64,000 nt of DNA from an uncultured Desulfobacter sp. (GCF_963666145.1 NZ_OY762614.1:3958501-4022500); one strand, 5' to 3'. Shown: positions 46,587-55,572, counted from the first letter of the stretch. The notes: generated by a model from the letters alone, not told the origin. Program-made: numbers and translations.

Positions 46587-46621
46587 AAAAAGGTGCGGCC
46601 CATAACCGGCCGCACCTTTTT
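46587..46621 (+). terminator. Intercistronic hairpin between dctP and dctQ (partial terminator)
   Basis: Perfect 14-bp stem AAAAAGGTGCGGCC / GGCCGCACCTTTTT with a 7-nt loop and T-run, located 3 bp after the dctP stop. Such structures commonly let the binding protein be made in excess over the membrane subunits. Confidence 0.85.
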
Positions 46622-46659
46622 GAAACGGTAACCCACAGGATGAAAGAGGAGACCCATCC

Positions 46660-47190
46660 ATGGAGGCGATAAAGCAAGCCTTTGTTTTTGTGTATGAATT
46701 TTTATTGAAGATCGAGCGGGTCATGCTGGTGGTCACCAGCCTGGTCGTGGTGGGAATTATTTGTGTGGCGGTATTCATGCGCTATGTCCTGCATACGGAC
46801 CTTTTTGCCTATGATGAGTTGGTCATGATCGCTGCATTCTGGCTTTATTTCATCGGTGCGGCCTACGGCAGTTACGAGGACAGCCATATCAAAGCAGATA
46901 TCGTTCAAATCTCCCTTGCGCCGAAACACCCAAAAGCTGCCGCAATCATCGGACTGATCTCCAAGGGGCTTGAGGTGGTTTTTTCACTCACCATTGCAAG
47001 CTGGGGCTGGTCACTTATGGCCTGGCAGCTCAAGTTCATGGGACGGACCATGGGGTGGGGGATTCCCATCGCAGTGCCCCAGGGCGCCATTGTTGTGGGA
47101 TTCTCACTCATGAGTTTCTATGCCGTCGTACATTTTGTTAAGGCACTGAATGCCCTCCGGGCCGGTGATTTTCAAGGAGAGGAAATCTGA
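46660..47190 (+). CDS. dctQ: TRAP transporter small membrane subunit DctQ
   Basis: 176 residues with four predicted membrane helices. The conserved loop FAYDELVMIAAFWLYFIGAAY and the HIKADIV motif are typical of DctQ. It forms the fixed membrane scaffold with DctM. It begins 77 bp after the dctP stop, past the hairpin, and has AAAGAGGAG upstream of the ATG. Confidence 0.92.
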   Translation: MEAIKQAFVFVYEFLLKIERVMLVVTSLVVVGIICVAVFMRYVLHTDLFAYDELVMIAAFWLYFIGAAYGSYEDSHIKADIVQISLAPKHPKAAAIIGLISKGLEVVFSLTIASWGWSLMAWQLKFMGRTMGWGIPIAVPQGAIVVGFSLMSFYAVVHFVKALNALRAGDFQGEEI

Positions 47191-47192
47191 TC

Positions 47193-48497
47193 ATGGACGT
47201 ATTGATATCAATATTCATTCTCATCGGCACATTGCTCATCGGCATTCCCGTGCCGTTTTGTTTTACGGCGACGGTCATGTGGATGGTCGGCGTGGGCGAT
47301 TACAATATCACGTCGCTTTTGCCTGTGGGCTACAGCAAGATGAACACTGTGGCGCTTCTGGCGGTTCCCTTGTTCATCATGGCCGGCGGCCTCATGGAAC
47401 AGGGCAAGATTGCCCAGCCCCTGGTCAACCTGATCCGGATCTTCATCGGCGACCGGAAAAGCGGCATTGGTACCGTGGCCGTGGTGGCTTCAGCCATTTT
47501 CGGCTCCATCTCCGGGGCCGCCGCCGCAACCCTTTCCTGCATCGGTTCCGTGCTCCTGCCTGAGATGGAGCGGTCCAAATATCCCCTGGGACTTTCGGCG
47601 GCCCTTTTGGTTAACGCCTGTCCCCTGGGACTTTTAATTCCGCCGAGCTGCATCCAGATCATCTACGCCTGGATCTCCTATCAGTCGGTGCTGAACTGTT
47701 TTCTGGCGACCATCGGGCCCGGCATCATGCTGACCATTCTTTTGTGTGTGGTCAATGCATTCCTGTTGCGCAAACACAAGGATATCGTCGTGGCCGACCC
47801 CCAGCCTTTGTCCGCCAAGTTTGCCCAGGCCGGCTCCCGTCTGGGCGGGGCAACGCCTGCGCTTCTCATGCCCGTGATTGTTCTGGGCGGCATCTATTCG
47901 GGCATCATGACACCCACCGAAGCTTCTGGCATTGCGGTGCTCTACGCTATTCCCGTGGGCTTCTGGATTTACAAAGGGCTTAACCGGGAAAATTTTATCG
48001 CCACCCTGATCAAGACCTCGGTGACCTCCGGGGTGGTCATGTGCATGCTCTTTGTGGTGATGATCCTGAGCCGGATTTACGTGATGGAGGATTTGCCCGC
48101 CACCATCCTGACCTTTCTCAATTCCATTTCGGACAATAAGCTGGTCATGCTCATGATGGTCAACGTCTTCATGGTTTTGATCGGAATGCTCATGGACGAT
48201 ACCTCGGGCACGCTGTTGTGCACGCCCGTTCTCTTACCCGTGGTCACCCATTTGGGTATTCACCCGGTGCAGTTCGCTGCCATCCTGGGGGTGAACCTTG
48301 GCATGGGTCTGGTGACCCCGCCCACCGCACCGATGCTCTATCTGGGTGCCCGGGTGGCCTCCTGCAAGGTAAACCGGATGCTGACCCCCACCTTTTATAT
48401 GATCGTATTTGCATGGATACCCACCCTGATCCTGACGACCTATTGGTCTTCTTTGTCCCTGTTCCTGCCAAGATTCCTATTAGGAGCTGATTTGTAA
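47193..48497 (+). CDS. dctM: TRAP transporter large permease subunit DctM
   Basis: 434 residues, about 12 membrane helices, belonging to the DctM/IT superfamily; it carries the Na+-driven translocation path. Typical stretches are SGAAAATLSCIGSVLLPEM, the PPSCIQIIYAW block in the middle and LIGMLMDDTSGTLLCTPVLL near the C-terminus. The start lies 2 bp after the dctQ stop, and the GRE gene follows after 59 bp, so transport and enzyme are in one operon. Confidence 0.93.
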   Translation: MDVLISIFILIGTLLIGIPVPFCFTATVMWMVGVGDYNITSLLPVGYSKMNTVALLAVPLFIMAGGLMEQGKIAQPLVNLIRIFIGDRKSGIGTVAVVASAIFGSISGAAAATLSCIGSVLLPEMERSKYPLGLSAALLVNACPLGLLIPPSCIQIIYAWISYQSVLNCFLATIGPGIMLTILLCVVNAFLLRKHKDIVVADPQPLSAKFAQAGSRLGGATPALLMPVIVLGGIYSGIMTPTEASGIAVLYAIPVGFWIYKGLNRENFIATLIKTSVTSGVVMCMLFVVMILSRIYVMEDLPATILTFLNSISDNKLVMLMMVNVFMVLIGMLMDDTSGTLLCTPVLLPVVTHLGIHPVQFAAILGVNLGMGLVTPPTAPMLYLGARVASCKVNRMLTPTFYMIVFAWIPTLILTTYWSSLSLFLPRFLLGADL

Positions 48498-48556
48498 CCC
48501 ACGCTGCCCCAAAAATGATGATCCACAATTTATGGAATAATATGAGGTAAATAAAT

Positions 48557-51019
48557 ATGGTTGAATATATCAAAAAAGAAAATCGTGTTCCCGAACGGGC
48601 GGCCAACAGCGAAAGAAATTTTGCCGTGGAAACGTCAACCGGTTCCGAACCCGGTATGAATCCGCGCATCCAGCGCCTGCGCAGGCTCAGTGTGGAAACT
48701 GAACCCACGATCTCCATTGAGCGGGCCCTGCACGAGACCCGGTTTTACAAGGAAAACCAGGGCCGGTATTCAGTGCCGGTACTCCGGGCCATGAACTTTC
48801 TGGACTATTGCCGGAAAAAGACCCTTTACATCGGTGAAGATGAACTCATCGTGGGCGAAAGAGGCCCATCTCCCAAAGCTGTGCCCACCTTTCCCGAGCT
48901 GACCTGTCACAGTGCCGAGGATCTTGAGATTCTCAACACCCGGGAGATGCAGCCCTATTACACCTCAGCGGCTGATATTGCGACCTATGCCCGGGAGGTC
49001 ATTCCCTATTGGGAGGGGAAAACCCAGCGGGAGCGGATTTTTAACCATGTGCCTGAAGCCTGGAAAAACGCCTACGAGGCAGGGCTTTTCACCGAGTTCA
49101 TGGAACAGCGCGCGCCGGGCCATACCGCCCTGGACGGCAAGATTTATAAGAAGGGCATGCTGGACATCAAGGCTCAGCTCCAAAATCTTATCAATGCCGC
49201 AGACTACCTTAACGACCCCGAAGCCACGGACAAGGTTGAGCAGTGGAAGGCCATGATGATCTCCTGCGACGCTGTGATTCTTTTTGCCGAGCGCCACGCA
49301 GAACTGGCCGAAGAGATGATGGCCAGGGCATCCGATCCCCAAAGGATTGAAGAACTCAAAAAAATTGCCGCAATCTGCCGCCGGGTTCCGGCCCATGCCC
49401 CGGAAACCTTCTGGGAAGCCATTCAGATGTACTGGTTTGTCCATCTGGGCACTATCACCGAACTCAATGGCTGGGATGCCATGAATCCGGGCCATTTCGA
49501 CCAGCATCTGGCTCCGTTCTACGAGAAGGAGATTCAAGCCGGCACCCTGACCCGGGATCAGGCCAAGGAACTGATCTCCTGCTTCTGGATCAAGGTCAAC
49601 AACCACCCGGCACCGCCCAAGGTGGGCGTGACCGCTAAAGAGAGCGGAACATACAACGATTTTACCAACATCAACGTGGGCGGCGTTAAGAGCAACGGCT
49701 CAAACGGTGTTAACGAGGTCTCCTATATCATCCTTGAAGTGTTGGAAGAACTTCACATCCTCCAGCCGGGCGTCTCCGCCCATGTCAGTGCCGTCACGCC
49801 GGACCGCTTCATCAAGGCGGCGGCACGGGTCATCCGCCAGGGCCACGGCTATCCCTCCCTGTTCAACTGTGACACCTATGTGATGGAACTGGTCCGCCAG
49901 GGCAAGAGCGTGGAGGATGCCCGGGAAGGCGGGTGCAGCGGCTGCATTGAGGTGGGGGCCTTCGGCAAGGAAGCGTACCTTCTGACCGGCTATCTCAACG
50001 TACCCAAGCTGCTTGAGGTCACCCTGAATAACGGCAAGGATCCTGTATCCGGCAAGATGGTCGGCCTTTCCACAGGGGAGCCAACGGATTTTAAAAATTT
50101 TGACGACCTTTACAAAGCCTTTTTGGACCAGCTCAATTATGTCGTTGACCTTAAAGCCCGGGTCTCAAATTACATTGACCGGATGTTTGCCAAGTATGCC
50201 CCGGCCCCCTTTCTTTCTGTGGTCATTGACGACTGCATCGAAAAGGGCAGGGATTATTATGATGGTGGTCCCCGGTACAACACGAGCTATATCCAGTGCT
50301 GCGGGCTCGGCACCATCACCGACAGCCTTTCAGCCATCAAAAAACATGTGTTTGAGGACCAGACGTTCACCATGGACGCCCTGGTTTCCGCCTTGAACAA
50401 AAATTTTGAGGGTGATGAGATTATGCGGCAGATCATCATTAATAAGACCCCGTTCTTCGGCAATGATGACGACTATGCCGACGATCTCGCCGTAAGGGTC
50501 TATAACGACCTGTTTTCGGCCATCGACGGGATTCCCAACATCAAGGAAGGCGGGCAATACCATATGAACATGCTCTCCACCACCTGCCATGTCTATTTCG
50601 GCAAGATCATGGGTGCCACCCCCAACGGCCGGTTGGCCGGCAAGGCCATTTCAGACGGGACCTCCCCCTCCCATGGCGCCGATACCAACGGTCCTTCTGC
50701 TGTGGTGAAATCCCTGGGCAAGCTTGACCAGGCCAAGTCCGGCGGCACCCTGCTTAACCAGCGCTTTATGCCGAGCCTGCTTCGCCGGGAGTCGGATATC
50801 GACAAGCTGGGCCACCTGATTCGGAGTTATTTTGCCATGGGCGGCCACCATATCCAGTTCAACATCGTGGATACGGCCACCCTGCTTGCGGCCCAGAAAT
50901 GTCCGGACGACTACCGGGATCTGTTGGTCCGGGTGGCAGGGTATTCCGACTATTTTAACGATCTCAATGCAGATATCCAGCAGGAGATCATCGAACGCAC
51001 CGAAAACGAAGTGTTTTAA
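48557..51019 (+). CDS. Glycyl radical enzyme, HypD/HplG-like active site (substrate undefined)
   Basis: 820 residues. Cys loop SGCIEVGAFG gives catalytic Cys463 and Glu465; the radical Gly795 is in RVAGYSDYF. Residues recalled for hydroxyproline dehydratase HypD (Phe152, His160, Asp278, Ser334, Phe340, Cys434, Glu436, Tyr450, Thr645) fall at a constant offset of +29 here: Phe181, His189, Asp307, Ser363, Phe369, Cys463, Glu465, Tyr479 and Ser674, all identical except Thr to Ser. The isethionate-lyase pocket Trp (IslA Trp374, from memory) is Phe369 here. This favours a cyclic amino-acid-like substrate over isethionate. The gene sits after dctPQM and overlaps its activase by 1 bp. No pyrroline-carboxylate reductase or thiolase genes are in the window. 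Family certain, substrate tentative. Confidence 0.85.
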   Translation: MVEYIKKENRVPERAANSERNFAVETSTGSEPGMNPRIQRLRRLSVETEPTISIERALHETRFYKENQGRYSVPVLRAMNFLDYCRKKTLYIGEDELIVGERGPSPKAVPTFPELTCHSAEDLEILNTREMQPYYTSAADIATYAREVIPYWEGKTQRERIFNHVPEAWKNAYEAGLFTEFMEQRAPGHTALDGKIYKKGMLDIKAQLQNLINAADYLNDPEATDKVEQWKAMMISCDAVILFAERHAELAEEMMARASDPQRIEELKKIAAICRRVPAHAPETFWEAIQMYWFVHLGTITELNGWDAMNPGHFDQHLAPFYEKEIQAGTLTRDQAKELISCFWIKVNNHPAPPKVGVTAKESGTYNDFTNINVGGVKSNGSNGVNEVSYIILEVLEELHILQPGVSAHVSAVTPDRFIKAAARVIRQGHGYPSLFNCDTYVMELVRQGKSVEDAREGGCSGCIEVGAFGKEAYLLTGYLNVPKLLEVTLNNGKDPVSGKMVGLSTGEPTDFKNFDDLYKAFLDQLNYVVDLKARVSNYIDRMFAKYAPAPFLSVVIDDCIEKGRDYYDGGPRYNTSYIQCCGLGTITDSLSAIKKHVFEDQTFTMDALVSALNKNFEGDEIMRQIIINKTPFFGNDDDYADDLAVRVYNDLFSAIDGIPNIKEGGQYHMNMLSTTCHVYFGKIMGATPNGRLAGKAISDGTSPSHGADTNGPSAVVKSLGKLDQAKSGGTLLNQRFMPSLLRRESDIDKLGHLIRSYFAMGGHHIQFNIVDTATLLAAQKCPDDYRDLLVRVAGYSDYFNDLNADIQQEIIERTENEVF

Positions 51020-51936
51020 TGAAGATGGAATCAGGACTGATTTACGACATCAAGCGGTACGCCATCAACGATGGTCCGGGCATCCGGACCACCGTTTTTC
51101 TCAAGGGCTGCCCCCTGCACTGTGCCTGGTGCCACAACCCAGAAGGCATCTGCCCCTCGCCCCAGAGGATGTATACCCCGTCAAAGTGCATCGGCTGTAA
51201 GATGTGTATCAGCGCCTGCCCGGAAATTGCCCTGACCCTGAAGGAAACGGGCATTGCCGTGGATCAGGATACATGCGTCAATTGCGGGGTCTGTGCCGCC
51301 ATCTGTCCGTCCATGGCCGTTGAGATTTTCGGACGTAAGGTGACGGTGGCCGATATCGTCAAAGAGATTGAAAAGGATGCCCTCTTTTTTGACCAGTCCG
51401 GCGGAGGGGTCACCTTTTCCGGCGGAGAACCCCTGGGGCAGGCCGAATTTCTGGAGGCCGCCCTAAAGGCATTGGGCCAGGTGGGCGTCCACAGGGCCGT
51501 GGACACCACAGGCCATACCGGAACAACCACCCTGCTGCGGGTGGCGGCCCATACGGACCTGTTTCTTTACGATCTTAAACACATGGATGCCCAATGTCAC
51601 AGGCAATGGACCGGCGTGGGCAACGCGTTGATCCTGAAAAATCTGCGGGCCCTGGCGGAAACCGGGGCCAAAATCTGGATCCGAATCCCCCTGATCCAGG
51701 GGGTGAACGCCGATTCCTCCAATATAAGGCAGACGGCAGCGTTTCTATCCTCCCTGCCCGAAGCGCCTCTGCTGATTAACCTTCTGCCCTACCACGACAT
51801 CATGGCGGGTAAGTACAAGAAGCTGGGACAAACCTTCAACGATACCTGCGCCATGTCCGAACCGGACGCCCAGACTATTGAGGCCGCCCGGGATCTGTTT
51901 GCCCGAAATGGCATGGAGGTGGTCGTGGGTGGGTGA
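51019..51936 (+). CDS. Glycyl-radical enzyme activating enzyme (radical SAM)
   Basis: 305 residues. The radical-SAM triad is CPLHCAWC (Cys31, Cys35, Cys38), followed by two 4Fe-4S ferredoxin motifs (Cys57/60/63/67 and Cys86/89/92/96) typical of the larger activases, and the SAM-binding GGEP (in TFSGGEPLG). It abstracts a hydrogen from Gly795 of the upstream GRE with the 5'-deoxyadenosyl radical. The stop of the GRE overlaps its start (TAATG), so both are co-translated. A terminator follows at 51974. Confidence 0.95.
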   Translation: MKMESGLIYDIKRYAINDGPGIRTTVFLKGCPLHCAWCHNPEGICPSPQRMYTPSKCIGCKMCISACPEIALTLKETGIAVDQDTCVNCGVCAAICPSMAVEIFGRKVTVADIVKEIEKDALFFDQSGGGVTFSGGEPLGQAEFLEAALKALGQVGVHRAVDTTGHTGTTTLLRVAAHTDLFLYDLKHMDAQCHRQWTGVGNALILKNLRALAETGAKIWIRIPLIQGVNADSSNIRQTAAFLSSLPEAPLLINLLPYHDIMAGKYKKLGQTFNDTCAMSEPDAQTIEAARDLFARNGMEVVVGG

Positions 51937-51973
51937 ATTTTACACGCTTTGGGCACACCCCGTAACCAGATGC

Positions 51974-52020
51974 AAAGGTCCTGCCGTTCTCAGCTTTTTG
52001 GGAGCAGCAGGCCCTTTTTG
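51974..52020 (+). terminator. Terminator after the glycyl radical operon
   Basis: A long imperfect stem (AAAGG-CCTGC...GCAGGCCCTTTT) with a TTTTT loop and a 3' T-run at 52014-52019. It closes the dctPQM-GRE-activase unit 38 bp after the activase stop. Confidence 0.75.
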
Positions 52021-52223
52021 CTTTTAAGGGTTTGCTCTCTTTTATATTGACTTTATAGCAAACAACCCTGGGTCCCGAAAAAAATGATCTGCCTCTCTTA
52101 TATTTGCAAGTGTCGGATTTAGTTAGTATCGGTTATATTTTCCTTTGGAGCATTTCTTTTATAAACCGGTAATCTTAAAATATAACGCCTGTTTGAATTA
52201 AAAACATTAATGATTTTAATTAG

Positions 52224-52252
52224 TTGACATGGAATTTTCTAAACTTTAATAT
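52224..52252 (+). promoter_or_regulatory. Near-consensus sigma70 promoter of the AOR operon
   Basis: TTGACA (52224-52229), exact 17-bp spacer and TAATAT (52247-52252). The -35 is perfect and the -10 matches five of six bases. Transcription would begin near 52259, with an ~88-nt leader before the AOR start. The ~200 bp before it are AT-rich and hold no gene. Confidence 0.8.
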
Positions 52253-52346
52253 GTGAAGATATGTAAAACAGGGCCAAATTTTTAAGCAGTGGATTGTGAA
52301 GAAAGGCTGGCCGATTAAAAGTACAGATTCAAGGAGCAAGCACCAC

Positions 52347-54074
52347 ATGTCACAAATTTTAAGAATTAACACCAGGGAAAAAACCTATTCATTTGAAACA
52401 CCGGCTGAAGAATTGGCAGGGCTTGGCGGACGGGCTCTGACTTCCAAAATGATCTTAAATGAAGTTCCTGCTACATCCCATCCTCTGGGTAGATATAATA
52501 AACTGGTCTTTGCACCGGGATTGTTGAGCGGCTCTCCAGCTGCCAACTCAGGACGACTGTCCCTGGGGTCCAAATCTCCGTTGACCGGTGGTATTAAAGA
52601 GAGCAACAGCGGTGGTCTGGTTTCCCAGAAACTGGCCCGGCTTGGGATCAAGGCCCTGGTTTTGGAAGATAAGCCCGAGGACGATGCGTTCTCCTTGATT
52701 GTTATTAAAAAAGACAGTGTTGAGTTCCTTCCCGCAGACGAATATGTGGGCATAAATAACGGCGAGATGATTACAAAGCTCTGGGAACGGTTTGGAAAAC
52801 GTGTGGGCACTGCAAGCATCGGTGTTGCCGGAGAACAGCGCCTGACTGCCGCATCCATCCACTTTGCAGATCCCAAAGGACATCCCGGCCGTGCAGCTGG
52901 CCGCGGCGGTCTTGGGGCGGTCCTGGGATCAAAGAAAATCAAAGCCATTGTTGTTGATGATAAAGGCACAGAGCGTGTGGAACTTAGTGATCCCGAAGCC
53001 TTTAAAACCGCCAATAAAAAATGGGTGGAACTGCTGACAAGCCATCCGGTTTCAGGCCAGGGCCTGCCCGCCTTTGGTACCGCAGTTCTGGTTAATGTGA
53101 TCAACGAAGCCGGTGCCATGCCGACCAAGAACTTCAGAACCGGACGGTTTGAAGATGCCAAGGAGATCAGCGGCGAAGTGCTGGCAGCCAACATTGAAAA
53201 ACGCGGCGGGGTTGCAGCCGAAGGCTGTCATCCGGGCTGTGTGATCAAATGTTCCCAGATTTACAATGACAAAGACAACAACTATCTTACTTCAGGCTTC
53301 GAATATGAAACCGTATGGGCGTTTGGCTCCCACTGCATGATCAAGGATCTTGATGATATTGCCATGATGGACAGGCTGTGTGACGAGTTCGGCCTTGATA
53401 CCATTGATACGGGTGTGGCCATGGGTATTGCCATGGAAGGTGGCGTCATTCCCTGGGGCGACGGCAAGGCGGCCATTGAACTGCTTAAGAAAGTGGGCAC
53501 GGGCGACCCCATGGGTAAAATTATTGGAAACGGAGCCGCTTTTACAGGCCAGGCCCTGGGCGTAGACCGTGTGCCTGTGGTAAAACGCCAGGCCCTGCCG
53601 GCATACGACCCAAGAGCGGTTAAAGCGGTTGGCGTTACATATGCCACAACCCCCATGGGCGCGGATCATACCGCAGGGTACGGTGTGTGCCAGAACATTC
53701 TGGGTGTCGGCGGTTCCATTGATCCGCTGAAAAAGGAAGGTAACGTAGATATCTCCAAAACCCTGCAGATCGCCACCGCAGCCATTGATGCGGCTGGCCT
53801 TTGCCTGTTCGTGGCCTTCCCGATCCTTGACAATCCCGAAGGCCTGCAGATGGTCGTGGATATGATCAATGCAAGATATGGCCTGAGTCTTACCACTGAT
53901 GATGTGGTAAATCTGGGTATCTCCATTCTCAAAGACGAGCTGGAATTTAACCGCCGGGCCGGTTTTACCTCCAAGGATGACCAGCTTCCCGAGATGTTCA
54001 AGGAAAAGATTGCACCCCACAATGTATCTTGGGATTTCACAACTGAGGAACTGGCTGAAGCCGTAAAATTTTAA
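52347..54074 (+). CDS. Aldehyde:ferredoxin oxidoreductase (tungsten-pterin)
   Basis: 575 residues. ATG 52347 has AAGGAG 11 bp upstream; the ORF extends 51 bp further but lacks a site there. The family core is present: LGGRALTSKMIL near the N-terminus, PLTGGIKESNSGG in the pterin-binding domain, and three Cys of the 4Fe-4S cluster in EGCHPGCVIKCSQ with a fourth in AAGLCLFVAFP; GADHTAGYG is the pterin-loop block. It oxidises aldehydes to acids, passing electrons to ferredoxin. It begins an operon with two MoaD/ThiS-like proteins and a ThiF/MoeB-like E1, likely for cofactor assembly. Possible physiological link: aldehydes from the neighbouring GRE island. Confidence 0.93.
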   Translation: MSQILRINTREKTYSFETPAEELAGLGGRALTSKMILNEVPATSHPLGRYNKLVFAPGLLSGSPAANSGRLSLGSKSPLTGGIKESNSGGLVSQKLARLGIKALVLEDKPEDDAFSLIVIKKDSVEFLPADEYVGINNGEMITKLWERFGKRVGTASIGVAGEQRLTAASIHFADPKGHPGRAAGRGGLGAVLGSKKIKAIVVDDKGTERVELSDPEAFKTANKKWVELLTSHPVSGQGLPAFGTAVLVNVINEAGAMPTKNFRTGRFEDAKEISGEVLAANIEKRGGVAAEGCHPGCVIKCSQIYNDKDNNYLTSGFEYETVWAFGSHCMIKDLDDIAMMDRLCDEFGLDTIDTGVAMGIAMEGGVIPWGDGKAAIELLKKVGTGDPMGKIIGNGAAFTGQALGVDRVPVVKRQALPAYDPRAVKAVGVTYATTPMGADHTAGYGVCQNILGVGGSIDPLKKEGNVDISKTLQIATAAIDAAGLCLFVAFPILDNPEGLQMVVDMINARYGLSLTTDDVVNLGISILKDELEFNRRAGFTSKDDQLPEMFKEKIAPHNVSWDFTTEELAEAVKF

Positions 54075-54158
54075 TTTGTGATTTAGCCATCTATTTTCCG
54101 GGGCAGCGTTGTGCATGTGCAAGCTGCCCCATTTTTTTTATGCAACATTGGGGATGAC

Positions 54159-54488
54159 ATGGGTTCTGTACTATTTAACGCGTTTTCATTTTTACAGACA
54201 AAACTTAAGGCGAAAAATATTCCTTGTGTCGATGCTGTTCTTGATTTAGAGGATGGTCAATGTGTACAGGATATTTTAAACGGTTTGGGAATAGAACCCC
54301 AGGAGATTGAGGGGGTTTTTGTTAACGGAAAAATTTCGCCCTTTGACACACCGCTTCAGGACGGAGACCGGATTGCGGCACTGCCGCCCGGCACCCCCGG
54401 CCCATACCGGCTGCTGTTGGGGCTTGTCTCCTCCCCGAACAAAAATACAGATACGAAATCAGACAAAAAATCGGACAATATTAAATGA
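54159..54488 (+). CDS. MoaD/ThiS-like beta-grasp protein lacking the terminal Gly-Gly
   Basis: 109 residues from ATG 54159, after GGGGA. A beta-grasp fold typical of ThiS/MoaD is seen (DILNGLGIEPQEIEGVFVNG, PLQDGDRIAALPP), but where sulfur carriers end in Gly-Gly this one continues GTPGPYRLLLGLVSS and a Lys/Asp-rich tail. It therefore cannot be adenylated in the usual way unless it is cleaved. It overlaps the next MoaD-like gene by 4 bp. It may have a structural or regulatory role in AOR maturation. Confidence 0.7.
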   Translation: MGSVLFNAFSFLQTKLKAKNIPCVDAVLDLEDGQCVQDILNGLGIEPQEIEGVFVNGKISPFDTPLQDGDRIAALPPGTPGPYRLLLGLVSSPNKNTDTKSDKKSDNIK

Positions 54489-54724
54489 AAATAGAAATCA
54501 GACTTTTTGCCACGCTTGCCTCCTATGCCGGCCATGGAGATATCGATTCTGACGGTTGCCTTGAGTTTGACGGCCCTGCCACCATACGGGATGCCGTCCA
54601 GCGTATCGGTGTCCCTGAACAGGATATTAAACTGGTGTTTCTCAATGGGGTTGCCGGGTCTTTGGATTCTTCTCTGAAGGATAATGATCGTGTGGGGATT
54701 TTCCCGCCCATTGGTGGCGGATGA
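54485..54724 (+). CDS. MoaD/ThiS-like sulfur-carrier protein
   Basis: 79 residues, beta-grasp fold, ending PPIGGG, so the conserved C-terminal Gly-Gly is exposed as needed for adenylation and thiocarboxylate formation. It should work with the ThiF/MoeB-like E1 encoded 4 bp into its end (ATGA overlap). In the AOR operon it most probably supplies sulfur to the tungsten- or molybdo-pterin dithiolene; a thiamine role is less likely here. Confidence 0.85.
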   Translation: MKIEIRLFATLASYAGHGDIDSDGCLEFDGPATIRDAVQRIGVPEQDIKLVFLNGVAGSLDSSLKDNDRVGIFPPIGGG

Positions 54725-55566
54725 TGCCAATCGAACAATTACTTGCCTCCAGGGCACGGATTAAAAGGGACGGCCAGGGTAAAGACCGGCAGGTCATTGG
54801 TGACAAGGACCTGTCGGATGTGGCGCAGATATTAAATATTCCGTTGCATCAGGTCTATGTTAAAAGTATGGAAAAGGAAATTGTGCCCTTGCGGTATCTT
54901 CGCAATATGCCTTCCATCACGTTAAAAGATCAAATCACCCTGCAAACGTCCCGGGTGGCCGTGGTCGGGTCAGGCGGTCTTGGCGGCCATATCATAGAAG
55001 GCCTTTGCCGTCTGGGCGTCGGGGTGCTGCACATTTTTGATCCGGATTCTTTTGATGAAACCAATCTCAATCGCCAGGTTTTCTCGGCCCAACATACCCT
55101 GGGTAAACCCAAGGTTGAGGTGATGCAGGAATGCTGTCAGCTGATTAATCCTGCCGTACGGATCACGGCCCACCAGATTGCTGTGAACAACGAAAACCAG
55201 GCCGGTTTATTCGCAGATGCCCAGGTGATTGTTGATGCCCTTGATACGCCGGGTGACCGGTTGGTCCTGGCCGGCATTGCCGACAAATGCCGTTTACCCC
55301 TGGTTCACGGAACCGTTGCCGGATTCGGGGGACGTGTGATGCTCATCCACCCCTTGGATGGGCGTATGCAGATGCTTTACGGCGGCCAGGAAGAGGCGGT
55401 TTCAGCCGAACATCTACTGGGAACACCGGTTTTGTCCCCGGCCTTGGTTGCATCGTTTCAGATGATGGCTGTTCTAAATATTCTTTTGGGAAAAAATCAG
55501 GCCAGGGACAATCGGATGATTTATGTGGATATGCAGAAGCCGTCCCTGGATCTGTTTGAGTTTTAA
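54721..55566 (+). CDS. ThiF/MoeB/HesA-family E1-like enzyme
   Basis: 281 residues. A ~75-residue N-terminal helical extension precedes the adenylation domain: GSGGLGG (83-89) binds ATP and FDPDSFDETNLNRQ (106-119) holds the catalytic Asp and Arg. The CxxC zinc pairs of MoeB are missing. It should activate the Gly-Gly end of the preceding MoaD-like protein. Two consecutive ATG codons start the gene (54721 or 54724). A bidirectional hairpin follows. Confidence 0.85.
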   Translation: MMPIEQLLASRARIKRDGQGKDRQVIGDKDLSDVAQILNIPLHQVYVKSMEKEIVPLRYLRNMPSITLKDQITLQTSRVAVVGSGGLGGHIIEGLCRLGVGVLHIFDPDSFDETNLNRQVFSAQHTLGKPKVEVMQECCQLINPAVRITAHQIAVNNENQAGLFADAQVIVDALDTPGDRLVLAGIADKCRLPLVHGTVAGFGGRVMLIHPLDGRMQMLYGGQEEAVSAEHLLGTPVLSPALVASFQMMAVLNILLGKNQARDNRMIYVDMQKPSLDLFEF

Positions 55567-55572
55567 ATCTTA

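Noticed and set aside
48557..51019. Calling the glycyl radical enzyme isethionate sulfite-lyase (IslA)
   Set aside because: TRAP context fits, but the pocket residues follow the hydroxyproline dehydratase pattern and the IslA Trp appears to be Phe; left as undefined substrate.
51937..52346. Molybdenum/tungsten cofactor riboswitch before AOR
   Set aside because: I could not find the conserved core pattern; the space is explained by a terminator and a promoter.
52385..53194. Long open frame opposite to the AOR gene (~270 codons, minus strand)
   Set aside because: It mirrors the coding strand of a clear AOR gene, has no ribosome-binding site and no family resemblance; typical GC-driven antisense frame.
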